Source: Rahnella sp. AA (GTDB lineage Bacteria; Pseudomonadota; Gammaproteobacteria; Enterobacterales; Enterobacteriaceae). From it: a DNA stretch of 64,000 bases. Location: assembly GCF_002834385.1 (NCBI RefSeq), contig NZ_PITQ01000006.1, positions 1 through 64,000 of the forward strand, read 5' to 3'. Of this stretch, positions 8,649 to 16,181 are shown one piece after another. Made by a program: the position numbers and the translations under genes. Below the pieces are notes generated by a model. The model was given only the letters and a program-made list of their open reading frames with translations. It made no database searches and was not told the DNA's origin. The first letter of the stretch is position 1. The number at the start of each line of letters is the position of its first letter.

Positions 8649-9461
8649 TCTTTCCTGAGACGGGGTAATGCCAAACACCTGTTTATAAGACGTAGTGAAG
8701 TGATTGCTGTTTGAAAAACCGCACATAAATGCGATGTCGGTGATGGAGATTTCCGTGCTTTTAATCTTCACTCGCGCCGATACCAGGCGCAGCCTTTTCA
8801 GATAGTTTTCCGGCGTCATGCCGGTGGTTTCTTTAATACGACGGAACAAGGTCCGCTGCGTCAGCAAAAATTCCTCAGCCACGTCCACCCAGTTGATTTC
8901 GGTAAAACAGTGCTCCTGCAAGTATCCCAGCATGCGGTGAAGCTTGTACTGCGTATGGTTACGATCCTCGCTTTCCCGCTGGTTCACCAGATTCATAATC
9001 AGCTGGAAAAACAGCCCCTCCTGCTGTACCGGGTGCACGTTTTGGTCACTGTCCTGCGCGGTCGCAAACATTTGCTCTACCAGCCCGCGGCAATGGTTTT
9101 TCACCTCCGGCAATAGCCAGCCGTACCGGCTGCCTTCGCTGGCAGAAAAGGGAGAAAGCAGGCGTTCCGTGTTAGTCAGATAATTGAATTCGGTCTGCGG
9201 ATTGATCAGCACGTTAATAAGCTTCAGCGTGCCGAGTTCGTCATAAAAATGGTAGTCATTGTCACGAACGAAAAAAACGTCACCTTCCTGAATAAAAACC
9301 GGCTTGCCGTTGATAACGTGCAGCCCGTGGCCGCTGTCAACGATCACCAGTTCATCAAAATCGTGGCAATGCTCACTGTTGTTATCTTCCGGATCGCTGG
9401 AATAAACCGACAGTTTTTCCTCAACAGAAGAAAAATAAGCGTCTACTCGGAGTTTATCCAT
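8637..9461 (-). CDS. AraC-family regulator, RhaS/RhaR-like
   Basis: Transcription activator with an N-terminal cupin-like sugar-sensing domain (HCHDFDELVIVDSGHGLHVING, in shorter pieces HDFDELVIV and GLHVINGKP) and a C-terminal double helix-turn-helix (about 175-274; WVDVAEEFLLTQRTL and ITDIAFMCGFSNSNHF). The organisation and several blocks closely follow E. coli RhaS. The start at 9461 (MDKLRV) fits the family length; an ATG at 9509 is also open and neither has a strong ribosome-binding site. It is divergent from a family-78-like glycosidase and its symporter, which it probably activates in response to rhamnose or a rhamnoside. Confidence 0.82.
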   Translation of the reverse strand: MDKLRVDAYFSSVEEKLSVYSSDPEDNNSEHCHDFDELVIVDSGHGLHVINGKPVFIQEGDVFFVRDNDYHFYDELGTLKLINVLINPQTEFNYLTNTERLLSPFSASEGSRYGWLLPEVKNHCRGLVEQMFATAQDSDQNVHPVQQEGLFFQLIMNLVNQRESEDRNHTQYKLHRMLGYLQEHCFTEINWVDVAEEFLLTQRTLFRRIKETTGMTPENYLKRLRLVSARVKIKSTEISITDIAFMCGFSNSNHFTTSYKQVFGITPSQERKKA

Positions 9462-9598
9462 AAGGTGATTTGTCTCGTCTTGATATTTTAACCAGCAGAC
9501 AGTAACCATAAATTATTGACCGCAGGCCAGCGAATCTGATTTCAAAATCTGTGATCATCCCCTTTCTGACCCCACTCTGGCTGCCATTTCCGGTGCAA

Positions 9599-9624
9599 AG
9601 CTGGCAATCACAGAATAGCTGGCA
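9599..9624 (+). promoter_or_regulatory. Candidate AraC-type operator (direct repeat)
   Basis: AGCTGGCA occurs at 9599-9606 and again at 9617-9624, an 18-base period. Related CTGGC words lie at about 9578 and 9632. Tandem half-sites about two helical turns apart are typical of RhaS-like activators. The site lies 53-78 bases before the glycosidase start codon. There is also a single CRP-like half-site TGTGATC near 9550. Confidence 0.45.
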
Positions 9625-9676
9625 TCCTGAGCCTGGCGCACACTCCATTTCACACGTTTTTGAACAGGAATTGGAA

Positions 9677-11251
9677 ATGTCTCAGGGAATTCAGAAAAAT
9701 AGCAGCCTTAGTTTTCATCGCAATAATCGCTTTTTATCTGCCGCTGCCGGGCTGTTACCGGCGTTGCGGCAAACCCGGTTACAACCGGTTGAGCTGGTGG
9801 ATGTCATTGCCGAGGCTTCACAGGCCCTGGGCTGGAAAACGATGAGATGCGCCCTTCCCGCCAGCCTTCTGCAGCGGGAGCTGGCCGCAGGCGATGAAAT
9901 CATTGTCGATTTCGGAACGCACTGCGTGGGGTATTTTGGGCTGCGTTGCGAAGCGGCAGGAAGCCCGCCAGATGCGCCAGCGCATCTGCAATTTATCTTC
10001 GGTGAGACGCCGGCGGAGGTGGCCGAACCGTTCAGTGAATATAACGGCTGGCTAAGCAGCAGCTGGCTTCAACAGGCAGATATCTATCTTGACGTACTGC
10101 CGGAGACCGTACGTTTGCCGCGCCGCTATTGCTGTCGTTATGTGAAAATCAAAGTCATCTCTGCATCAGCGAAATTTAACCTGAAGCTGAGCGATATTCA
10201 TCTGGACACGGTGACATCAGCGGACACCACTTCGCTCACACCACTGCATCACCCGGATGCCTTGCTGAATCAGATAGATGAGGTCAGCGTCCTGACACTG
10301 CGAAACTGCATGCAGGAAGTGTTTGAGGACGGGCCAAAGCGTGACCGCCGCCTGTGGCTGGGCGATTTGCGTTTACAGGCGCTGGTGAATTACCAGACGT
10401 TTGAACAAAACAGCCTGGTTAAACGCTGCCTGTATTTATTCGCCGGTGTCACGCGCGAGGATGGCATGGTGTCGTCCAATCTGTTTATGAAGCCTGACGT
10501 CATCGCTGACGATACTTTTTTGTTTGATTACGCACTTTTTTTTGTCGCAACGCTCGCGGATTACATCGCCGTTACCGAGGATCAGCAAACGCTGGAAGAT
10601 CTCTGGCCGGTCGCATGGCGTCAGATTGAACTGGCTCTCGGACGTGTCGGCACACAGGGAATATTGCAAGACAGCGAGGACTGGTGGGCTTTCATCGACT
10701 GGCACGAATCACTGAACAAACAGGCTCCGGCCCAGGGTGTGCTGATCTACTGTCTTATGAAAGCGCAGGCACTGGCCCGGAGAGCCGACAGTGAAAAAGT
10801 CACCTGGCTGGAGGCAAAAATAGGCGAGCTGAAAAATGCAGCATTAGAAAAGTTATGGGATGAAGAAAAAGGGTTTTTCGTCAGCGGTGCCGGGCAGCAG
10901 GTTTCCAGTGCATCACAGGTATGGCTGGTTCTGGCACACGTCGGTGACCCCGGTTTCCGGGCACAGTTAATGCGCAACTTACTGGCGAACCCGCCGGAAA
11001 TTGGCATGAACACGCCTTACATGATGCACCACTTTATTGACGCGCTGATTAGCGTCGGCGAAACCCAACGAGCCGTGCAGGAAATCAAAAAATACTGGGG
11101 CGGAATGGTTCAGGCCGGGGCAGACACATTCTGGGAGCTGTACGATCCGCAACGACCTGGTTTTTCGCCGTATGGCAGCAAACTGATTAACAGCTATTGC
11201 CATGCCTGGAGCTGCACTCCGGCCTATTTCATCCGTAAATATGGTTTGTAA
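9677..11251 (+). CDS. Family-78-like glycoside hydrolase (probable alpha-L-rhamnosidase)
   Basis: A 524-aa cytoplasmic enzyme of the six-hairpin (alpha/alpha)6 glycosidase type. The start at 9677 is preferred to the upstream in-frame codon at 9551 because AGGA lies 7 bases before it and the extra N-terminus looks non-coding. The acidic motif DGPKRDRRLWLGD (about residues 217-229) corresponds to the D-x-x-x-R-D-E/R catalytic block of GH78. Downstream aromatic and acidic blocks (SEDWWAFIDWHES, FWELYDP, SYCHAWSC) also fit. No signal peptide was seen, so the substrate must be imported first, matching the GPH symporter encoded 45 bases downstream. The exact glycoside is unknown; other six-hairpin families are possible. 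Confidence 0.75.
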   Translation: MSQGIQKNSSLSFHRNNRFLSAAAGLLPALRQTRLQPVELVDVIAEASQALGWKTMRCALPASLLQRELAAGDEIIVDFGTHCVGYFGLRCEAAGSPPDAPAHLQFIFGETPAEVAEPFSEYNGWLSSSWLQQADIYLDVLPETVRLPRRYCCRYVKIKVISASAKFNLKLSDIHLDTVTSADTTSLTPLHHPDALLNQIDEVSVLTLRNCMQEVFEDGPKRDRRLWLGDLRLQALVNYQTFEQNSLVKRCLYLFAGVTREDGMVSSNLFMKPDVIADDTFLFDYALFFVATLADYIAVTEDQQTLEDLWPVAWRQIELALGRVGTQGILQDSEDWWAFIDWHESLNKQAPAQGVLIYCLMKAQALARRADSEKVTWLEAKIGELKNAALEKLWDEEKGFFVSGAGQQVSSASQVWLVLAHVGDPGFRAQLMRNLLANPPEIGMNTPYMMHHFIDALISVGETQRAVQEIKKYWGGMVQAGADTFWELYDPQRPGFSPYGSKLINSYCHAWSCTPAYFIRKYGL

Positions 11252-11296
11252 TTAACTCAAAAATAACAATAACCTCAACCCTGAAGAGAATACACC

Positions 11297-12682
11297 ATGC
11301 ACAATACGACATTGTCCCTCTGGCGGCAGCGCCTGGGATATGGAATAGCCGACCTTTCCTGCAATCTGGTCTGGCAGATGATTTCGCTGTACCTCATGTT
11401 CTTTTATACCGACATCATGGGGCTTCCCGCCTACTACGCCGGATTAATGTTTTTAGTTACCCGCTTGGTCGACGGCGTGGCGGACGTCCTGATGGGATTG
11501 CTCATCGACAATACCCACACCCGCTGGGGGCGTTGCCGCCCTTACCTGCTGCTGGGTGCTGTGCCGTTTGGCCTGCTGTGCGTCATGGCTTTTTATGTGC
11601 CTGATTTTGGCCTGACGGGCAAACTCTGGTACGCCTTCCTGACGTATCTGTGCCTCTCATTTCTGTATACGCTCGTGAACATTCCTTTTTGCGCGATGTT
11701 ACCGTTCATCACCAATGATTCGAAAGAACGCACCACGCTCTCGGCGGTACGCATTGTGATGGGCTCACTCGGGTCAACCCTGGTGGCCGTGGCTACGCTG
11801 CCGCTGGTGCACTCTCTGGGCAACGGAGATCAGCAATCTGGATTTCTCTATACCGCAATGATCTTTGGTGGGATCGCAGTCTTCTTCCTGCTGTTGAGTT
11901 TTGCGAATGTCAAAGAAAGCATAAACGTTCAGAATGAAAAAATGACGCTCAGCCGGGCGTGGATCAGCCTGCGCCACAACCGCCCGTGGTTCGTCTTTGC
12001 CGTGAATATTTTTCTGATGTGGGGCGCATTCTTTTTCCAGACAGGGGCGCTGGTTTATTTCTTTAATTATTACGTGGGCGACCCGGGTATTACAGCTGTT
12101 GCCGCAGGTATTTCGACTTTTGTACCGTTGCTGGGGACATTAACCGTTCCATTTATGGCGGTGCGAATGAAGAAACGTCACGTTTATTTATTCGCCTGCG
12201 CGATTAACTTAGCCGGCATGCTGGTCATGATATTTTCCGGCAATGCCGTTATCGGTTTATTAACGGGTGCGGCAATATTATCTGTAGGCGCCGGTCAGCG
12301 CACAGCCATTTATTTCTCCATGCAGGCAGACCCTGTGGATTACGGGGAATGGAAAACAGGGATTAACACGGCGGGGGTTCTGACGTCGATCAACGGTTTC
12401 TTAGGGAAAGTCGCCATGGCCGGTGCCGGTGCTATCAGCGGCATTCTGCTGTCAGCCGGAGGCTATCTCGCCAATCAGTCACAAAGCCCGCAGGCACTGC
12501 TGGCCATTAAAACGTGCTATCTGTACATCCCCGCGGCGCTAATACTTTGCTCTATGTTCTGGATTGGCCGCTATTATCGACTCGACGATAATTATGAGGA
12601 AATCAAAGCAGAGCTTGATGAAAGAAAATCAAACAGTGATGGAAGGCGCGCCGCAAAACTCACTTTAGAAAGTATTAAATAG
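11297..12682 (+). CDS. GPH-family sugar:cation symporter
   Basis: A 461-aa, 12-span transporter of the glycoside-pentoside-hexuronide family (MelB/XynP type). Typical signatures are the N-terminal GYGIADLSCNLVWQ segment, RLVDGVADVLMG, the loop DNTHTRWGRCRPY (conserved acidic/basic loop after TM2) and a central ADPVDYGEWKTG motif between the two halves. GAAGAGA precedes the ATG. It follows the glycosidase by 45 bases and is most likely co-transcribed, importing the glycoside that the enzyme cleaves. Confidence 0.85.
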   Translation: MHNTTLSLWRQRLGYGIADLSCNLVWQMISLYLMFFYTDIMGLPAYYAGLMFLVTRLVDGVADVLMGLLIDNTHTRWGRCRPYLLLGAVPFGLLCVMAFYVPDFGLTGKLWYAFLTYLCLSFLYTLVNIPFCAMLPFITNDSKERTTLSAVRIVMGSLGSTLVAVATLPLVHSLGNGDQQSGFLYTAMIFGGIAVFFLLLSFANVKESINVQNEKMTLSRAWISLRHNRPWFVFAVNIFLMWGAFFFQTGALVYFFNYYVGDPGITAVAAGISTFVPLLGTLTVPFMAVRMKKRHVYLFACAINLAGMLVMIFSGNAVIGLLTGAAILSVGAGQRTAIYFSMQADPVDYGEWKTGINTAGVLTSINGFLGKVAMAGAGAISGILLSAGGYLANQSQSPQALLAIKTCYLYIPAALILCSMFWIGRYYRLDDNYEEIKAELDERKSNSDGRRAAKLTLESIK

Positions 12683-12713
12683 CGGAAATATCAATCCAAT
12701 AGACATATCATTA

Positions 12714-12738
12714 TGCGTGAACAGGGTTGGTTCACGCA
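12714..12738. repeat. Inverted repeat after the symporter gene
   Basis: TGCGTGAAC and GTTCACGCA form a perfect 9-bp stem with a 7-base loop. No T-run follows, so it may be an mRNA 3' stabiliser or weak terminator before dcuS. Confidence 0.45.
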
Positions 12739-12824
12739 GTGTTCAACGCCATTTAGCCGGAAGAACAACGCGAACTGTCAGAAATCACCAATGAGCTTTT
12801 GGCTCTTTTTTCTCCGGGGCTCCC

Positions 12825-14444
12825 ATGAGCGACTCGCAGCAACGTCATTCCGTGCGCAAGCACCCCATGAAGCTCAGTACTTCCGTCATTTTGATGATCA
12901 GTGCCGTCATCGGTTCTGTGTTGCTGGTGGTGCACATGCTCTACTTTGTGCAGGTCAGCGACACCACGCGCGATGGCGTAAAGGAAAAGGCGCTGGCGGT
13001 TGCCAGAACAATGGCGGATTTACCTGAAACAAAACGCGCCCTCTTGCTGCCGCCCGACAGCAATATTATTCAGCCCATTGCCAGTTCAGTGCAAAAACGA
13101 AACGGGTTGCTGTTTATTGTTGTCACCAATATGGACGGCATCCGTTTCTCACACCCTAATGCAGACGTGATCAGCCACCATTTCATCGGCGACGATATCA
13201 ATCCGGCGTTACTGGGCAAAGAGAACGTTTCGGTCAATAAGGGCACTCTTGACGAGGCACTGCGCGTATTCACCCCGGTCTATGACGATCACCATAAACA
13301 AATCGGCGTGGTGGCGATTGGGATTTCACTGGTAAAAGTGACCGAGCAAATCAACAAAAGCCGCTGGAGCATTCTGTGGACGGTGTTATTCGGTGTGATC
13401 GTCGGTGCACTGGGAACGTACTGCCTGGTGAAAATGCTCAAGCGTATTCTGTTTGGGCTGGAGCCTTATGAAATTTCCACGCTGTTCGAGCAGCGCCAGG
13501 CGATGCTGCAATCGATAAAAGAAGGCGTGATTGCCGTTGACGATGAGGCGCATGTCACACTGATCAATCAGACAGCGCGCCAGACTTTTCAGGAAACGGC
13601 TATTGATGAAACACCGCACACGGATTCTCTGCCTCTCATCGCCAACCTGCGGGATGTCCTCAATACCGGCGTTCCGCGCCGGGACGAAGAGATCAGCTTT
13701 AAGGGGCGCTTATTGCTGAGCAATACCGTGCCGGTCCGTAATAACGGCATCATCATTGGCGCAATCTGTACCTTCAGGGACAAAACCGAAGTCAGTCAGC
13801 TGATGCAGCGCCTGAGCGGCATGGTAAACTACGCAGACTCGCTCCGTGAGCGCTCGCACGAGTTCATGAACAAATTGCATGTAATCCTCGGATTACTGCA
13901 CATGAAAAGTTACGCGCAGCTTGAAGATTACATTCTCAAAACGGCCAATAACTATCAGGCAGAAATCGGTTCTCTGTTGCTGAAAATCAAGTCTCCGGTC
14001 ATTGCCGGTTTTCTGCTGAGCAAAATCAACCGCGCATCGGATACCCGGCATTTACTGACACTCAGTGATGACAGCATGCTGCCTGATAACAATAACGAAG
14101 ACCAGGTTGCGGCATTGATTACCGTGCTGGGAAATCTGATTGAAAATGCGCTGGATGCTCTGGGTGAACAACCTGATGGTGAAGTCAGCGTGTTATTACA
14201 TTATCAGAATGGCTACCTGGCCTGCATTGTGAGCGACGACGGGCCGGGTATTGCAGCGGACAATATTGACGCTATTTTCGGGAAAGGCGTTTCCTCGAAA
14301 GGCGAACAACGTGGTATGGGTTTGTTCCTGGCTAAACAGCAAGTGGAAAGCCTCGGTGGCACGATTAATGTAGAATCAGAACCCGATGTTTATACCCAAT
14401 TTTTTGTACAACTTCCCTGGGATGCAGAGAGGACAAGTTCTTGA
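12825..14444 (+). CDS. dcuS: C4-dicarboxylate sensor histidine kinase DcuS
   Basis: Membrane sensor kinase that detects fumarate, malate, succinate or citrate and phosphorylates DcuR. TM1 spans about 20-42. A periplasmic PAS domain spans about 45-180 and carries the ligand residues known from E. coli DcuS at the same numbers: Arg107, His110, Arg147 and Phe149. TM2 is about 185-205, followed by a cytoplasmic PAS domain, the phospho-acceptor His in RERSHEFMNKLH, and the ATPase motifs NLIENALDAL, DDGPGI and GMGLFLAKQ. The 539-aa length is normal. A GGGG run precedes the start. The stop codon overlaps the start of dcuR. Unlike in E. coli, it sits beside apbE and a soluble fumarate reductase rather than dcuB-fumB. 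Confidence 0.95.
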   Translation: MSDSQQRHSVRKHPMKLSTSVILMISAVIGSVLLVVHMLYFVQVSDTTRDGVKEKALAVARTMADLPETKRALLLPPDSNIIQPIASSVQKRNGLLFIVVTNMDGIRFSHPNADVISHHFIGDDINPALLGKENVSVNKGTLDEALRVFTPVYDDHHKQIGVVAIGISLVKVTEQINKSRWSILWTVLFGVIVGALGTYCLVKMLKRILFGLEPYEISTLFEQRQAMLQSIKEGVIAVDDEAHVTLINQTARQTFQETAIDETPHTDSLPLIANLRDVLNTGVPRRDEEISFKGRLLLSNTVPVRNNGIIIGAICTFRDKTEVSQLMQRLSGMVNYADSLRERSHEFMNKLHVILGLLHMKSYAQLEDYILKTANNYQAEIGSLLLKIKSPVIAGFLLSKINRASDTRHLLTLSDDSMLPDNNNEDQVAALITVLGNLIENALDALGEQPDGEVSVLLHYQNGYLACIVSDDGPGIAADNIDAIFGKGVSSKGEQRGMGLFLAKQQVESLGGTINVESEPDVYTQFFVQLPWDAERTSS

Positions 14445-15160
14445 TCAATGTGCTGATAGTTGATGATGATGCCATGGTGGCAGAGCTGAACCGTTGTTAT
14501 GTCGGCCAGATTGAAGGCTTCGCCTGCTGTGGCACCGCATCGACGTTGCAACAGGCGAAAGATCTGGTTTTGAATTCAGAACTGTCTATCGATCTGATTT
14601 TGCTCGACGTGTATATGCAGCAGGATAACGGGCTGGATCTTCTGCCTGAGTTGCGCAATTCGCGCCGTCCTGTCGATGTGATCGTAATTTCATCGGCCGC
14701 TGATGCCGACACCATTAAAAAGTCGCTGAACTATGGCGTGGTGGATTATCTGATCAAGCCGTTTCAGTTTTCCCGTTTTGAGGAAGCACTGACCGGCTGG
14801 CAGCAAAAAAAGACGCTGATGGATAACCAGCAATATTATGAACAGTCTGACGTTGACAGACTCATTCATGGCAGCAATCCTGCGGCAGCAGACACTAAAA
14901 AGTTGCCGAAAGGTTTAACACCGCAAACCCTGCGCACCCTGTGTCAGTGGATTGATGCCCATCCGACAATGGAATTCTCCACTGATGAGCTGGCGAGTTC
15001 CGTCAACATTTCGCGGGTTTCCTGCCGGAAATACCTGATCTGGCTCGCGCAGATGAACATTTTGTTCACCAGCATTCATTACGGTGTTACCGGCAGGCCC
15101 GTTTACCGCTACCGCTTGCAAGCCGATCACTATTCCCTGCTCAGGCAATATAGTCAGTAA
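14441..15160 (+). CDS. dcuR: Response regulator DcuR
   Basis: Cytoplasmic response regulator (239 aa) with a CheY-like receiver (acidic pocket VDDD at residues 7-10; phospho-acceptor Asp56 in LILLDVYM; Lys in LIKPFQ) and a C-terminal helix-turn-helix (VNISRVSCRKYLIWL). It starts with TTG overlapping the dcuS stop (TTGA), with GAGAGGA upstream, so it is translationally coupled. By homology it activates C4-dicarboxylate uptake, fumarase and fumarate reductase genes, which are the next genes here. Its 3' end overlaps the 3' end of apbE by 7 bases in convergent orientation. Confidence 0.95.
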   Translation: MINVLIVDDDAMVAELNRCYVGQIEGFACCGTASTLQQAKDLVLNSELSIDLILLDVYMQQDNGLDLLPELRNSRRPVDVIVISSAADADTIKKSLNYGVVDYLIKPFQFSRFEEALTGWQQKKTLMDNQQYYEQSDVDRLIHGSNPAAADTKKLPKGLTPQTLRTLCQWIDAHPTMEFSTDELASSVNISRVSCRKYLIWLAQMNILFTSIHYGVTGRPVYRYRLQADHYSLLRQYSQ

Positions 15161-16116
15161 GACAGAGTACGATAACTGCCATCGAGCGGCGTGAACCTGA
15201 ACTGCCGCTGCGATGAGCAGATAACCTGACGATCGCGTGTCACAAAAATCGCTTCGATATGCGGGTGCTGCTGCAAATACTTCAGGCTTTTTTCTACCCC
15301 CATTCCATACAACAGCGTCGTATAGATATCCCCGTCAATCGAATCATCAGAAATAATCGTCACACTGAGAAGTTCGTTATCCAGCGGATAACCGGTTTTC
15401 GGATCGAGAATATGATGATAGCAGCGGCCTGCCAGCTCAAAATAGCGCTCGTAAATACCCGAGGTGACCACGGACTTCCCCGTGACATGGATAACACCAA
15501 TCAGAGCATCGGGTTCAGAAAATGGTTTTTTCAAACCGATGCCCCATGCTCCTTCAGCGCTTGTTCCGAGCGTTTGCACGTTCCCGCCGAGATTGATTAA
15601 GGCATTTTCAACCTGCTGTTCTTGCAAGAAATCTCTTACGATATCGGCGATATACCCTTTTGCTATTGCGCCAAGGTCAATCTCCATACCTGCTTTTAGC
15701 AAAAACACCGAGCGGTTTTGTTCATCAAGAATGACATCTTCGGGATCAGTCAGCGCCAGCAGAGTCTGTAAATCCTGTGCATCCGGCACGCTGCTGCCGC
15801 TAAAGCCTATCTTCCAGCGCTTTACCAACGGGCCGATGGTGAAATTGAAACTACTGTCCGGGAGGCAGCTGACCACTTTGGCACGGCTGATGAGATCAAA
15901 CACCGGCGCGCTCACCGTGACAGCGTCACGGCCTGCGGCATGGTTAATCGCCATAATATCTGAATGTGAGCGGTTAACCGTGAAGGTGTTTTCCTGAAGT
16001 TTGATGAGCCGGAAAACGCGGGAAGCCAGACTCTCGTTATGTTCAAACAGCTTGAGAAGAATGGGTGAACCCATCAAAACAGCAGAATAAGCATAAATTC
16101 GATCGTCTGGCGTCAT
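15154..16116 (-). CDS. apbE: FAD:protein FMN transferase, cytoplasmic ApbE type
   Basis: Transfers FMN from FAD to a Thr/Ser of a target protein, forming a covalent phosphoester bond. The 320-aa product shows the ApbE core, including SSFNFTIGPLVKRW, the IDLGAIAKGYIAD block, ALINLGGNVQTLG and HHILDPKTGYP, and an acidic metal-binding segment near the end (DSIDGDIYTTLLYGMG). No signal peptide or lipobox is present, unlike the usual periplasmic ApbE, so it must act in the cytoplasm. It lies 65 bases after the fumarate reductase gene, whose FMN-binding domain carries the acceptor motif. It is therefore almost certainly the dedicated flavinylating enzyme. Confidence 0.92.
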   Translation of the reverse strand: MTPDDRIYAYSAVLMGSPILLKLFEHNESLASRVFRLIKLQENTFTVNRSHSDIMAINHAAGRDAVTVSAPVFDLISRAKVVSCLPDSSFNFTIGPLVKRWKIGFSGSSVPDAQDLQTLLALTDPEDVILDEQNRSVFLLKAGMEIDLGAIAKGYIADIVRDFLQEQQVENALINLGGNVQTLGTSAEGAWGIGLKKPFSEPDALIGVIHVTGKSVVTSGIYERYFELAGRCYHHILDPKTGYPLDNELLSVTIISDDSIDGDIYTTLLYGMGVEKSLKYLQQHPHIEAIFVTRDRQVICSSQRQFRFTPLDGSYRTLSY

Positions 16117-16181
16117 TGAAATTACCTGAAAATGTGGGGGAAGGCCTGTACAACAAAGGCTGCTGCACAGGCGCTTAAGCG

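Noticed and set aside
12790-12812. Terminator between the GPH symporter and dcuS
   Set aside because: GAGC/GCTC stem has only 4 bp; the T-run alone is not enough evidence.
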